NCBI RefSeq assembly: GCF_001591585.1
Contig: NZ_BCVE01000012.1
Span: 62,001-126,000, forward strand
Length of the DNA stretch: 64,000 bases
Origin: Niallia circulans NBRC 13626
Lineage (GTDB): Bacteria > Bacillota > Bacilli > Bacillales > Cytobacillaceae
Direction of reading: 5' to 3'
Within the stretch, counting starts at the first letter, position 1. Each line of letters begins with the position of its first letter. This document shows, in pieces, positions 17,976 to 27,259 of this stretch. The notes beneath the pieces were generated by a model. The model ran no database searches. It was not told the origin of the DNA and saw only the letters and a list, made by a program, of their open reading frames with translations. The translations under genes and the position numbers were made by a program.

Positions 17976-18608
17976 TTATTCTACAAGTGAGTGCTTAAAA
18001 GCGTAAATGACAGCCTGAGTGCGATCCTGTACTTGCAGTTTACTTAATATATTACTTACATGTGTTTTCACTGTTTTTAATGCAATAAATAATTCGTCTG
18101 CAATTTCCTGATTACTTTTCCCCTCCGCCATCAACAAGAGAATCTCCATTTCTCGGGTAGTTAGCTCTTCGTGCAGAGGCGTAGTTTTCTTTTCTCGCAT
18201 TTTTGTCATCATTTTATCAGTAACTTCAGGCTCTAGGACAATTTGGCCTTGATATGTTTCGCGCACAGCTCTTGCAATTTCACTCGCCTTGGATGTTTTG
18301 AGCATATAGCTTGTTGCACCCGCCTGCAAAGCAGGATATACCTTCTCATCATCAAGAAAACTGGTGACAATAATTATCTTTGCCTCCTGCCATGCTTCTA
18401 TTATTTGCCTCGTTGCCTCAATTCCATCCATTTCATCCATTACTAAATCCATCAAAATCACATCTGGCTTTAATTGAAGAGCAAGCTCAACAGCTTTACT
18501 GCCATTTTCCGCCTCTGCAACAACTTCAATATCTGTCTGTGCAGATAAATAAGAAGAGACTCCAATCCGCACCATTTCATGATCATCCACTAGCAATACT
18601 CTAATCAT
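17976..18608 (-). CDS. liaR: NarL/FixJ-type response regulator LiaR
   Basis: 210 residues. The receiver domain (1-120) has acidic residues DD at 8-9, the phospho-acceptor Asp54 in [14 protein letters not shown] and a Lys near 105. A LuxR-type HTH lies at about 145-205 ([39 protein letters not shown]). It overlaps liaS by 8 nt. In Bacillus, LiaR activates liaIH when lipid-II-targeting antibiotics damage the envelope (family knowledge). The operon context supports the LiaR assignment over other NarL regulators. Confidence 0.92.
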   Translation of the reverse strand: MIRVLLVDDHEMVRIGVSSYLSAQTDIEVVAEAENGSKAVELALQLKPDVILMDLVMDEMDGIEATRQIIEAWQEAKIIIVTSFLDDEKVYPALQAGATSYMLKTSKASEIARAVRETYQGQIVLEPEVTDKMMTKMREKKTTPLHEELTTREMEILLLMAEGKSNQEIADELFIALKTVKTHVSNILSKLQVQDRTQAVIYAFKHSLVE

Positions 18609-19647
18609 TTAAATCCTCCTTTCTTCCCAAAATTGGCACTTTCACTTCTAATCTTGTTCCTTTATTTTCCAAACTTATTAATTTTAATACTCCGCCAATT
18701 TCAGCTGCTCTTTCGTGCATATTTTGAAGTCCATAAGATCCTGCTTTCCTCTTATCCACATTAAAGCCGACACCATCATCGATTATTCGCAATATAACAA
18801 ATGCCTCCCTCTGAATAAGCTGTACTTCTAAGGAACTTGCCTTTGCATGTCTTAATGTATTGGATACCGATTCTTGAAGAATTCGAAAAAGATGATCTTC
18901 AATTCCTTTATCCAAATCGATATCTTCTAGTTTCATTTCCATTTCCAAAGATACCTTTTGCTGTAGTTCATGTAATAATTCTATAATTCCCGCTTTTAAC
19001 GTTTTTCCTTTTAAAGCGATTGGTCGTAAATGAAGCAATAAAGCTCTCATCTCTAATTGAGACTGCTGAATCGTTTCCTCTACTAGCTGTAATTGCCGTG
19101 ATTCATGATCATTCGTTTTCGGTCTTGTTTCATTAATTGCTGATAACAGCATCGATGCTGCAAATAATTGTTGGCTCACAGAATCGTGCAATTCTCTGGC
19201 CAAACGATTTCGCTCTGCAATAATGACAGTTTGAACCTTCACCTCTTGATCTTCCGCTTTCTCATTTACGAGTTTTTGAGATAGCTTCATTTGTTCCACT
19301 AATTGATTCTGCAGCTGAATGATTCTATAGCTTAAAGATTGGAGCTCCTCTGTGGAACCAATTGGCTGAACTGGATAATACTCCATTTTATCCATTGTAT
19401 GTAAGGTTTCTTCTATGGAACGGATTTGTTTTTTCCAGGAAAATCCTGATAAATAACCAATTAAAACACCTAATGTAATATCTACACTGATTAAAAATAA
19501 AATAAATGGAACATCCATTACCTCTTTTTCCCACAAAGCACTCCAGGTTGCCGGCGGAAAGACGATTAGATAGCTTATGGAAAAGAATACAAGTAAAAGA
19601 AGGGATGCACATACTCCCCACAAAATTTGTCTCGTTATAATACTCAT
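18601..19647 (-). CDS. liaS: Sensor histidine kinase LiaS
   Basis: 348 residues. Two membrane helices lie at about 9-30 and 47-66 with a very short extracytoplasmic loop, typical of intramembrane-sensing kinases. A HAMP-like coiled linker follows. The HisKA_3 motif [20 protein letters not shown] has the phospho-acceptor His154. The HATPase domain ends with DDGVGFN and [17 protein letters not shown]. The start overlaps the liaF stop by 4 nt. It works with LiaF as its negative regulator and with LiaR. Confidence 0.93.
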   Translation of the reverse strand: MSIITRQILWGVCASLLLLVFFSISYLIVFPPATWSALWEKEVMDVPFILFLISVDITLGVLIGYLSGFSWKKQIRSIEETLHTMDKMEYYPVQPIGSTEELQSLSYRIIQLQNQLVEQMKLSQKLVNEKAEDQEVKVQTVIIAERNRLARELHDSVSQQLFAASMLLSAINETRPKTNDHESRQLQLVEETIQQSQLEMRALLLHLRPIALKGKTLKAGIIELLHELQQKVSLEMEMKLEDIDLDKGIEDHLFRILQESVSNTLRHAKASSLEVQLIQREAFVILRIIDDGVGFNVDKRKAGSYGLQNMHERAAEIGGVLKLISLENKGTRLEVKVPILGRKEDLND

Positions 19648-20378
19648 ATTCTTTTCACCTCTAAGCTACCAGTAATTAATGAGGTGAAAATTTTCACTCT
19701 AGTCTCAGCCTGATCATATCCAGCTGTCCGAATGCTTATATTTTGATTCCATATATTTTCTTCAGCTTCACCAAATATTTGATAGGAACCAAATAAACTG
19801 GAATGGTGAATACTAACATCCATATCATAAGGGATATATACCTTCACATCTCCTACAATATTTCGAATCATAATAACTGTTTCTCCTTCTGGTAACACCG
19901 TGTAACTAAGATCCACAGTAGTATTCGTTATGCCACCCTGAATATTGATATCATCCCATTCATATACGTGATCTGGTGTGGTATTACGGCTAAAGAGAGA
20001 ATTCGTAAATAAGGGCTTTTTCTTTATTTTTATTTCGTCTGTCTGTATGGCCGTTTCCTTATCCTTTATGATTGGTTTTATAATATCCTCATTATTCTTT
20101 TTTTGAAATAATTGAAAAAGGTAATAGGCAAGGAGTGTAAACAAGATAATTTTCACTGTAACCATATTTAGTATGCTAATGATTAAAAGCAGGCTCCCTA
20201 TCCAAAAAAGAATCTTTCCAGCTCCGCCTTGCCGTGATTTCTTTGATATATAAATCATGCCAATTGAAACAAGAAGGGAAAAGATTAGTCCGGGATTAAA
20301 GACGAAGATTTCTAATAACAAAAAACCTCCAACTACATAAAACCAATTTGCATAGTTATCTTTTAATTGTTTAAACAT
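19644..20378 (-). CDS. liaF: LiaF, membrane inhibitor of the LiaRS system
   Basis: 244 residues. Four hydrophobic segments fill roughly the first 95 residues (WFYVVGGFLLLEIFVFNP, LIFSLLVSIGMIYIS, ILFWIGSLLLIISIL, IILFTLLAYYLFQLF). The C-terminal LiaF-like beta domain (DDINIQGGITNTTVDLSYTV...VGDVKVYIPYDMDVSIHHSSLFGSYQIFG) follows a linker. In Bacillus it keeps LiaS off without envelope stress. GGGAGAG precedes the ATG. The 96-nt gap to liaH contains a hairpin. Confidence 0.9.
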   Translation of the reverse strand: MFKQLKDNYANWFYVVGGFLLLEIFVFNPGLIFSLLVSIGMIYISKKSRQGGAGKILFWIGSLLLIISILNMVTVKIILFTLLAYYLFQLFQKKNNEDIIKPIIKDKETAIQTDEIKIKKKPLFTNSLFSRNTTPDHVYEWDDINIQGGITNTTVDLSYTVLPEGETVIMIRNIVGDVKVYIPYDMDVSIHHSSLFGSYQIFGEAEENIWNQNISIRTAGYDQAETRVKIFTSLITGSLEVKRI

Positions 20379-20431
20379 TGGCTATTCTCTCCCTTCTTTA
20401 TTTTATTTGGATGAAGATCTTAAATAATTGA

Positions 20432-20455
20432 AGGCTGGCTTTACCACACCAGCCT
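20432..20455 (-). terminator. Weak attenuator between liaH and liaF
   Basis: AGGCTGG (20432-20438) and CCAGCCT (20449-20455) form a 7-bp GC-rich stem with a 10-nt loop. The minus strand has only a weak T tract after it, so partial read-through is expected. This fits high liaIH and low liaFSR expression. Confidence 0.5.
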
Positions 20456-20474
20456 CTTTTAGAATACCATTTTT

Positions 20475-21125
20475 TTATAAGGAAATGGAGTCATCTTCTT
20501 TTTTTAGCATATCTTTCTCTAATGCTGCTAACTTTTCGTCCATTGTTTGTTTATAATATTCTGTATTTATTTTTTCTTCTAACGTTTCTATATATTGTTC
20601 CATTTCGCTAAAGCGTGTTGGATTTGTTGGACTCGCCTGTTTTTCTTCTAATACTTTATTCATTGTATGGTGTGCTTTTGTTATATTTTCTTTTGCCATC
20701 AGTTCCATCTGGCGTATTTTCATATCCTTCAATTTATGTTTCATATCCATATATTTCGTTTCTATTTCATGCAATTGCTGCTCTGTATTTTTTAACGATT
20801 CGGTTAAGCGTAATACTCTTTCTTCATAATGAGTCTGCTCCTGCTTAGCATAAGCAAAAAGCTCTTCTTCTCCTGCTTTGCCAGCCACCTCAGCCTGTCT
20901 TTGTCTTTTCTCCGCCATTTGTTCAGCCTGTTGTAATTCCTTCATGAACTCTTCTTTTAATTTATATTGTCTTTCGACCATTTTTTTTACTTTATCTGTC
21001 TCTTTCTCACATTCTCTTACATATTGATTTAAAAGCGCGATTGGATTTTTTTCTTCCTTCTTATCTAATAAATGATTAATGTCTGCCATTACCGTATTTT
21101 TTATTCTTTCTAATAGATTTGTCAT
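20475..21125 (-). CDS. liaH: PspA/IM30-family phage-shock protein LiaH
   Basis: 216 residues, almost wholly helical and charged, as expected of PspA/ESCRT-III-like proteins. The N-terminus LLERIKNTVMADINHLLDKKEEKNPIALLNQYVRECE is the PspA signature. Long coiled-coil helices span about 25-150, then KENITKAHHTMNK and the C-terminal helices. It assembles into large rings that protect the stressed membrane. AAGGAGAGG precedes the ATG. It lies 12 nt after liaI. Confidence 0.92.
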   Translation of the reverse strand: MTNLLERIKNTVMADINHLLDKKEEKNPIALLNQYVRECEKETDKVKKMVERQYKLKEEFMKELQQAEQMAEKRQRQAEVAGKAGEEELFAYAKQEQTHYEERVLRLTESLKNTEQQLHEIETKYMDMKHKLKDMKIRQMELMAKENITKAHHTMNKVLEEKQASPTNPTRFSEMEQYIETLEEKINTEYYKQTMDEKLAALEKDMLKKEDDSISL

Positions 21126-21137
21126 ATTAACCTCTCC

Positions 21138-21485
21138 TTATTTATTTAATTCTGACCACTGTTTTTCAAAATTTGCAAAAGGGTCATCCGCTGTTTTATT
21201 TGTAATAATGGTCTGCTTGTTGTTCCACTTTTTGTAAACAAGATACAATACATACGCGGCTGCTAATCCGATGATCGCTGGCAGGTTACTTGCTGTTATA
21301 ATAAGCATAATCACTCCTGCTATCCCCCACCCCAGCTTTCCTGATGTGCTTGTTGCTTTCGTGTATTGCTTAAAGGCAAAATAAAGAATTGCTGCACTAA
21401 TAACTAAACCGAGTATTGGACCTATCTGTGATAAAAGGATGATAGAGGCGGCCGCCCCAATAAGAAATAAACCAAATTTTTTCAT
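21138..21485 (-). CDS. liaI: LiaI-like small membrane protein
   Basis: 115 residues with three or four hydrophobic segments (FGLFLIGAAASIILLSQIGPILGLVISAAILYFAF, LGWGIAGVIMLIITASNLPAIIGLAAAYVLYLVY) and a hydrophilic C-terminal tail ending DPFANFEKQWSELNK. It is first in the operon before liaH, the LiaI position, where the protein anchors LiaH at the membrane. AAAGGAGCG precedes the ATG. Confidence 0.82.
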   Translation of the reverse strand: MKKFGLFLIGAAASIILLSQIGPILGLVISAAILYFAFKQYTKATSTSGKLGWGIAGVIMLIITASNLPAIIGLAAAYVLYLVYKKWNNKQTIITNKTADDPFANFEKQWSELNK

Positions 21486-21563
21486 TTTGCGTTTCGCTCC
21501 TTTCTTATCTACTATGTTACCTTCTTCCTGTTTCTTTCATAACATGCCTTAGCTTGATTTTGC

Positions 21564-21581
21564 TCTACAACTTTAGTCTTA
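21564..21581 (-). promoter_or_regulatory. Candidate LiaR binding site upstream of liaI
   Basis: Minus-strand TAAGACTAAAGTTGTAGA, about 80 nt before liaI. The left half agrees with the LiaR-type box (TNNGACYNNNNGGTCNNA) but the right half is degenerate. Position is right for autoregulation; the match is weak. Confidence 0.25.
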
Positions 21582-21606
21582 GAAAATACTAATCCTAATA
21601 AGCAAA

Positions 21607-21640
21607 GAAAAAACTGTTCATAATGGAACAGTTTTTCTCC
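21607..21640 (-). terminator. Terminator of the germinant receptor operon
   Basis: AAAAACTGTTC (21609-21619) and GAACAGTTTTT (21626-21636) form an 11-bp stem with a 6-nt loop. On the minus strand a TTTTTTC tract follows. It lies 9 nt after the end of the C-subunit gene. Confidence 0.8.
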
Positions 21641-21648
21641 TTTAGTAA

Positions 21649-22845
21649 TTATTTTTCTGTACCTGTCAAAAAGCTCTTGGAGCGAATTCCTGATCTTCTC
21701 AGAACAAAATCTACATCTACTTTAATATCTGCTTTTGAAAATTCTTGATCCCACTTGTCTTTTATTTTCATAAATGAATCATAGTCTTGTCGTCTCATTG
21801 CTTCTCCAAATCCGTAAATATCTGATTCATATTGGCTTTGAACATGTGAAATGCTATTGGATATTTCTTGGGATAAAACTTTATTCACTAGTTTTTCATA
21901 TTTTTCAATGGTACCTAGCTTATCTACACTTTTATAGCATTGTGTTCCCTCCAGATATCCTTCTGCTTTTATCCCAACATGAATAGCAGGCTTATTATTC
22001 TTCCATTTAGAAGTTATTTCTGTTTGTGATTCTGTTACACGCACAGAACTATAGTCTCCCTGTTTGCATTTAATGGACAAAGAAGTAGTTTTTAATTTAT
22101 TTCTAATCCACAAATAATTTCTCGAATCTTCCATGCTCAGAAAACCGACCAATTTGCCCTTTTTAAATATCGCCAGAGAATCAACGACTACTATTGCATC
22201 AGGAGTCACCTTCATGATATTTTCCATACTCTTTCCTTTTTCTACATCTCCTTTTACGCGGACAGTAGCTAACACTGGTTCTTTCCCTTCTAGGTTCAAT
22301 TCGGAGATAAACTCAATAATACTCATTCCTGGGTCTCCTCCCCAATCCTCTAATAAATGATCCAATTGCGGGGATAACTTTAAAGAGGAAGCCTTTCTAT
22401 AATGGGCAACTATTTTTAAAATATCTTCTGCCTTTCCATCTTTTGCAATAATAATATTAAAGTCATCCCGTATTTCCCTATTCCTTTCCAAGAAGTCAAT
22501 AAAATCAAGCATTCCCGACCTAGCTATTTCCTCGCTGATTACCAGTATCTTCATATGAGAGAAAACCAGGAACTGTGCATAGTACTCATTTAAGAGATGC
22601 GTAATTTCAGAAATAGTGTTTCCCTCAATGCCTTCTACTATTGTCGGAGCATTTCCAGAAGCAGTTTGGGTATTTAATTCTACTGCATTTAAGGCCTCTA
22701 CTGTCAATTTATATTTTGCATTTTCGCCTTTATCAATGGCCATTCCTGCCACTAATTTAATTTCTGATAATTCTTTTCGATCCCAACAACCAGTTAATAG
22801 AAACAAACAGTTTAATATACATAGAAAGACACAAATTTTCTTCAC
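21649..22845 (-). CDS. Ger(x)C-family spore germinant receptor lipoprotein (C subunit)
   Basis: 398 residues, starting at GTG that overlaps the A-subunit stop (GTGA). The signal peptide MKKICVFLCILNCLFLLTGC ends in a lipobox (LLTGC) that anchors the mature Cys. It continues WDRKELSEIKLVAGMAIDKGE, the GerAC/GerKC N-terminal hallmark. It forms the outer part of a germinant receptor at the spore inner membrane. Long polar domains follow with no membrane span. Which germinant it senses cannot be inferred. Confidence 0.92.
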   Translation of the reverse strand: MKKICVFLCILNCLFLLTGCWDRKELSEIKLVAGMAIDKGENAKYKLTVEALNAVELNTQTASGNAPTIVEGIEGNTISEITHLLNEYYAQFLVFSHMKILVISEEIARSGMLDFIDFLERNREIRDDFNIIIAKDGKAEDILKIVAHYRKASSLKLSPQLDHLLEDWGGDPGMSIIEFISELNLEGKEPVLATVRVKGDVEKGKSMENIMKVTPDAIVVVDSLAIFKKGKLVGFLSMEDSRNYLWIRNKLKTTSLSIKCKQGDYSSVRVTESQTEITSKWKNNKPAIHVGIKAEGYLEGTQCYKSVDKLGTIEKYEKLVNKVLSQEISNSISHVQSQYESDIYGFGEAMRRQDYDSFMKIKDKWDQEFSKADIKVDVDFVLRRSGIRSKSFLTGTEK

Positions 22846-24434
22846 TTTTTCTTCCCACTTTCCGGTTTAGGCGGAGACGGGGACCCTTGTGGCTTTTGCT
22901 TATTCTTTACATTTGGACTTAAATAGGAAGAACGCTTATTAATGGACCATAGTGGAAAACGAACAAATACATCTTTTTGATCTTCGACAATAAATGGAGC
23001 AACAGGTGCTAAATAAGGAACCCCAAAGGAACGAAGAGAACTTAAGTGTACAACCATAAATACAAGTATTAAAAGAACCCCATATAACCCTAAAATAGAG
23101 GCAACAATGATAAGAACGAATCGAATAAGTCTAGATGCGTTCGCGAAGCTATAATTAGGAAAAACGAAATTAGCAATCGCAGTAATCGCGACAATAATAA
23201 CCATAATATTGGAAATGATTCCCGCTTCAGCGGCTGCCTGTCCAATAACTAATGCTCCTACAATCGAAACCGTCTGACCAACGGCCCGCGGCATTCTTAC
23301 CCCTGCCTCTCTTAAAATTTCAAAAGTAATTTCCATGATAAACACTTCCACTACAGCTGGAAAAGGTACATCCTCCCGCTGTGCAATAACACTCAGTAAT
23401 AAAGTAGTTGGCAGCAGTTCTGGGTGAAAGGTCAAAACTCCTACATAAGCGGAAGGCATAATTAAACCAATCATAAAAGATAGGTAGCGAATTAAACGAA
23501 CAAAACTACTCATAAAATAGTTTTGATAGTTATCTTCCGGAGAAGTGAAAAAATCAGTCAGTACAGCCGGAACGATTAATACAAATGGCGATCCATCAAT
23601 GATGATGACAATTTTTGCATCCATTAAATAGGTAGCTACTGCATCTGGACGCTCTGTATTCATCGCTAACGGAAAAACAGTCAAACTTTTATCTACAATT
23701 AATTCTTCAACATTCGCTGACTCGAAGACAGCAGAAATATTAATTTTATTTAATCGAGACCTTACTTCTGCTACTATTTTTTCATTTGCAATGGAATACA
23801 TATACCCCATGTATACATTTGTACGTGTTTCGTTTCCTATCATAAATTTTTCAAAACGCAATTGATGGTTTCTTATTCTTTTTCTTATTAAATTGATATT
23901 TGTAGAGGCATCTTCTACAAAAGAGTCCTTTGGTCCCCGTACGACTGTCTGTGTAGTAGGCTCGGCTACTGACCTGCCTTCACTATTTAAATAATTTAAA
24001 CTAAGCGCCTGCCCAACACCTCTAAAAACAATAACAATACGTCCTTCCAGGAGAGAAGAAACAATTTCATTAACCTTTTTTAATAATTTATATCCTGAAA
24101 CACCAAAGCTCTTTTTACTTAAGCTCTGTAGGTCTTCAATTGTATCAACAACAATATCTTTATCTGCTGAATTCTCTAACGTATTCCCTAACATCTCTTT
24201 TAACATTTCTGTATTTACTACAGTTTCTAAATAATAAATACATCCCTCACTTTTTCCTACTCGAATCACATCTGACTGCAAATCAGCTGTATTTCCAAAG
24301 GTTAAACCTATCACTTCTCTCAATGCTTCAAAGGTAAGTTCTTCTATCCCTATTTCTTTCGCTTCGGTCGGAACGACTTTAGAGGGTATTTCTTTTTTGC
24401 TATTTATAGACATCAATTTTTTAAAATAATTCAT
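22842..24434 (-). CDS. GerA-family spore germinant receptor A subunit
   Basis: 530 residues. A large hydrophilic N-terminal domain (1-290) carries the family segment VVRGPKDSFVEDASTNINLIRKRI. The membrane half (about 290-490) has RLIRYLSFMIGLIMPSAYVGVLTFHPELLPTTLLLS and RAVGQTVSIVGALVIGQAAAEAGI. The tail is rich in Pro, Ser and Lys (QGSPSPPKPESGKKK). AAAAGGGGG precedes the ATG. It overlaps both the preceding B gene (ATGA) and the following C gene. Confidence 0.93.
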   Translation of the reverse strand: MNYFKKLMSINSKKEIPSKVVPTEAKEIGIEELTFEALREVIGLTFGNTADLQSDVIRVGKSEGCIYYLETVVNTEMLKEMLGNTLENSADKDIVVDTIEDLQSLSKKSFGVSGYKLLKKVNEIVSSLLEGRIVIVFRGVGQALSLNYLNSEGRSVAEPTTQTVVRGPKDSFVEDASTNINLIRKRIRNHQLRFEKFMIGNETRTNVYMGYMYSIANEKIVAEVRSRLNKINISAVFESANVEELIVDKSLTVFPLAMNTERPDAVATYLMDAKIVIIIDGSPFVLIVPAVLTDFFTSPEDNYQNYFMSSFVRLIRYLSFMIGLIMPSAYVGVLTFHPELLPTTLLLSVIAQREDVPFPAVVEVFIMEITFEILREAGVRMPRAVGQTVSIVGALVIGQAAAEAGIISNIMVIIVAITAIANFVFPNYSFANASRLIRFVLIIVASILGLYGVLLILVFMVVHLSSLRSFGVPYLAPVAPFIVEDQKDVFVRFPLWSINKRSSYLSPNVKNKQKPQGSPSPPKPESGKKK

Positions 24435-25549
24435 ATTTTTAACCCCCTTTTTTCATCCCTTTGTTCTTTCCATTTTTTTATTAACAACACAAATGTAATC
24501 AAAATAGGTACCATAAGTTCCAGTGGAACATGAACAAGAAATAAGTCTACATTTAACCCTTCCACAATATGATCCGAAAAATCCGTAGAAATGAAGATGC
24601 TAAACATCGTTGTGATACAGGCAACAGGCATAGCAAAATATCGGTAAGGTATCCGAAAAACATACTCCATTCCTTTTAAGCCGCCATATAGAAACACAGA
24701 ACTTTTGATTAATATTCCCAGCATCATAATAAACACAACGAGCACGTCAATCCTTTCCAAAAACTCCCCTATACTAACAAGTCTTGCCGCTATTAATAGT
24801 GGAAAATTTGCTCGCATTGCTGTATTTTCCCCTAAGGTGGCTATAATGATAAAAACGGAAGATAGTAAGATGATACTTGCAACAATAACACTAATTAAGG
24901 CAACCTTCTTCGTTGCCTTAAACTCTCCAATATGAGCGAAAATAACCGTAAATGCTATTAACTCTCCAAAGGGGAAGGCAATGATAGATGGAATAGCCGC
25001 TTTCATTATTGGCTTTATCCCATTACTTAAAACTGGCTGTACATTGGTGAGGTTTATTTTGTCTCCAGCGTATAAAAAAATAAACAGCAGGATGATAAAT
25101 AAAAACATATAGGGACTAAATATTTCAGCTGTTCTTCCTAATACTTCAATCCCTAAATATAAGATATAGCCAATTACTAACATAAGCGCTAATATCGTAA
25201 ATTCTATAGGTGTCACAGGCAGAATGGCAGAAGTGATCAATTCCCCAAAGTCTCTAATTACTCTTGCAGAAACATAGATAAAATAACTTAAGTACACGAG
25301 AGCTAAAGTGATAGCAACTTTTCTAGAAAAACAATATTCCATCATCTCATATAAGTTTTTCCCTGGAAGCAATGACATTAAATAAAGATAAAAACTTATT
25401 ATAATTACGCCGACAATCATTCCAATTAAAACAACTATCCATGCATCTCTTTTGGCTTCCATTCCTATGCCAATTACGATAGAACTTCCAAGAAGGAAAT
25501 TGATAATCATCGTAAATATTTGGGTTAAAGATAGTTTTTCTGTCAACAT
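24431..25549 (-). CDS. GerB-family spore germinant receptor B subunit (first copy)
   Basis: 372 residues from the ATG at 25549, with AAGGTG 10 nt upstream; GTG at 25555 is an alternative. It has ten hydrophobic helices of an amino-acid-permease (APC) type fold, beginning LTQIFTMIINFLLGSSIVIGIGMEAKRDAWIV. It is thought to form the germinant-binding transmembrane subunit. Its translation is coupled to the A subunit by an ATGA overlap. It is about half identical by eye to the B gene just upstream, so the pair arose by duplication. Confidence 0.92.
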   Translation of the reverse strand: MLTEKLSLTQIFTMIINFLLGSSIVIGIGMEAKRDAWIVVLIGMIVGVIIISFYLYLMSLLPGKNLYEMMEYCFSRKVAITLALVYLSYFIYVSARVIRDFGELITSAILPVTPIEFTILALMLVIGYILYLGIEVLGRTAEIFSPYMFLFIILLFIFLYAGDKINLTNVQPVLSNGIKPIMKAAIPSIIAFPFGELIAFTVIFAHIGEFKATKKVALISVIVASIILLSSVFIIIATLGENTAMRANFPLLIAARLVSIGEFLERIDVLVVFIMMLGILIKSSVFLYGGLKGMEYVFRIPYRYFAMPVACITTMFSIFISTDFSDHIVEGLNVDLFLVHVPLELMVPILITFVLLIKKWKEQRDEKRGLKI

Positions 25550-25611
25550 AATCACTCAGCACCTTATCGGTTTTAATTTAATGTAATCAAAATTTCGCTC
25601 ATCGCTATTTC

Positions 25612-26745
25612 CTAAAACACATTCTGTCCTCCACTTTTTGCTTTTTTCTTGGAGTTAGATTTATTCCAATGTTTTATTAACATGATAAATACCATTAATG
25701 CCGGCAGGCCAAATTGTAATGGAAGATGTAACAGAAAAGGATTAGACTGCAATCCCTCCTCCATATGATCGGTATAATTTCGCGCAATTAATGTTGTGAA
25801 TACTCCTACAATACAAATCATCGGAATCGAAAAATACCGAAATGATTGACCAAAAATGTACTCGATTGCCTTTAATCCTCCATATATATAAATACAGCTT
25901 TTTACAAGTGTTCCGAGCATCATACAGAAAACTACAATAGCATCGATCCGTTGTAGAAAATTCCCAATAGAAACAAGTCGAGCTGCACTTAATAAGGGGA
26001 AATTGGAACGTAATCCGAGCTCGTATCCTAAAGACAAAATAATCATCAATGATGTAACCAGCAATAATAAACTTGAAATCAGAACACTATAAATAATAAT
26101 CTTTTTGCTATATTTAGCATTTGAAACATTGCTCAATATAAAGGTTAAAACGAGTAATTGTCCATACGGCCGTACAATTTCATAGGGAAACACAGCAGTC
26201 CATAAGGGCTTAAAGCCGTCAGCTAATACTGGTTTTATATTAGAGAAATCAAGGTTTTTACCAACATATAAGAAAATAAATAAAAGCATGATGAAGATAA
26301 ATGCATAAGGAGTGAATATCTCTGCGGTTCTCGCAAGAACCTCCACACCCATATACAATATATATCCCATTACGAACACTAGCATAATGGTGGAAATCTC
26401 AATCGGTGTTAAGGGAAGTACTGTACTTGCTATCAACTCTCCAAAGTCGCGGATAATTCGACAGCTATAATAAAAAAAATAAGCTGCATAAACGAGACTA
26501 AGCCCCTTTGCAATCGGCCGATTAAAGCAATATTCGAACATCTCAAATAAATTTTTCCCAGGAGTTAAAGAAAACATATAGATATAAAATAGGGTGATAA
26601 TAATTCCTAATCCTAAAGCAATTAGAAGCACAATCCATGCATCCTCTTTTGCTTTTAATCCAAGGCCTATTACAATCGTACTTCCAATTTGGAAATTAAA
26701 AACAACTGCCGCCAATTGAGTTAATGAAATGCTTTCTTTTAACAT
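25612..26745 (-). CDS. GerB-family spore germinant receptor B subunit (second copy)
   Basis: 377 residues from MLKESISLTQLAAVVFNFQIG. The 14 extra codons upstream (to 26787) include GCGCAAGCGCC, which matches the ends of an intergenic repeat found elsewhere in the window, so they are judged non-coding. AAGGAAG lies about 12 nt before the ATG. It has the same ten-helix permease fold as the copy downstream, sharing blocks such as GSTIVIGLGLKAKEDAWIV and RIIRDFGELIASTVLPLTPIE. Two B subunits in one receptor operon could widen germinant range. Confidence 0.9.
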   Translation of the reverse strand: MLKESISLTQLAAVVFNFQIGSTIVIGLGLKAKEDAWIVLLIALGLGIIITLFYIYMFSLTPGKNLFEMFEYCFNRPIAKGLSLVYAAYFFYYSCRIIRDFGELIASTVLPLTPIEISTIMLVFVMGYILYMGVEVLARTAEIFTPYAFIFIMLLFIFLYVGKNLDFSNIKPVLADGFKPLWTAVFPYEIVRPYGQLLVLTFILSNVSNAKYSKKIIIYSVLISSLLLLVTSLMIILSLGYELGLRSNFPLLSAARLVSIGNFLQRIDAIVVFCMMLGTLVKSCIYIYGGLKAIEYIFGQSFRYFSIPMICIVGVFTTLIARNYTDHMEEGLQSNPFLLHLPLQFGLPALMVFIMLIKHWNKSNSKKKAKSGGQNVF

Positions 26746-26868
26746 GCCTGTAACACACTTCCTTTTAGAAAAGCGCAAGCGCCTCATCTTTTGCTTTATT
26801 AGTATTCCGGGCCAGCCCTGGCAGAAACTTCTATACTCTGTTGTGCAACTGGTATCTAAATGGAGTAA

Positions 26869-27108
26869 TTATCCTTGAGTTTTCTGCCTTCTTTGTTTTT
26901 TATTTTTCCATAGTCGAATATCCACTACGACCGACCAGACAAAGCCTAATATCGCAGTAAATACAATGGTAATAGCTCCTGCACCAACTTCGGCGTCGTA
27001 TATTCTTTTTATACATTTCATAAATCCATCATGAAATACAAAAATATCCAGAACAATTGTTAAAACACTCATAGATGTAAATATTAGTAGATAAGCAAAA
27101 GTTACCAT
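26869..27108 (-). CDS. Two-helix D subunit of a germinant receptor
   Basis: 79 residues with two membrane helices (TFAYLLIFTSMSVLTIVLDIFVF at about 3-25 and AGAITIVFTAILGFVWSVVVDI at about 43-65) and a very basic tail (KNKKQRRQKTQG). Small proteins of this size and topology are encoded in many Ger operons and modulate receptor activity. The assignment rests on size, topology and its position as first gene of the operon. AAGGAAGGG precedes the ATG. Confidence 0.75.
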   Translation of the reverse strand: MVTFAYLLIFTSMSVLTIVLDIFVFHDGFMKCIKRIYDAEVGAGAITIVFTAILGFVWSVVVDIRLWKNKKQRRQKTQG

Positions 27109-27209
27109 TTAACCCTTCCTTTTAGTGCTTTGTTTATTTATGGTATTATCTTGTGAAATTTCTCCATTTTTATGCTTATATTTTCATTTATGAATGTTAA
27201 TTCAAATAA

Positions 27210-27252
27210 AAAAGCCGGCATCAACCTGCTATTACGGTTGATGCCAGCTTTT
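27210..27252 (-). terminator. Terminator of the DEAD-box helicase gene
   Basis: AAAAGCCGGCATCAACC (27210-27226) and GGTTGATGCCAGCTTTT (27236-27252) pair over 17 positions with one mismatch and a 9-nt loop. An AT-rich tract with T-runs follows on the minus strand. Confidence 0.8.
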
Positions 27253-27259
27253 AAAAAGA

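Noticed and set aside
26746-26787. N-terminal extension of the second GerB subunit
   Set aside because: The extra 14 codons are basic, carry an intergenic-repeat end (GCGCAAGCGCC), and are absent from the paralogue.
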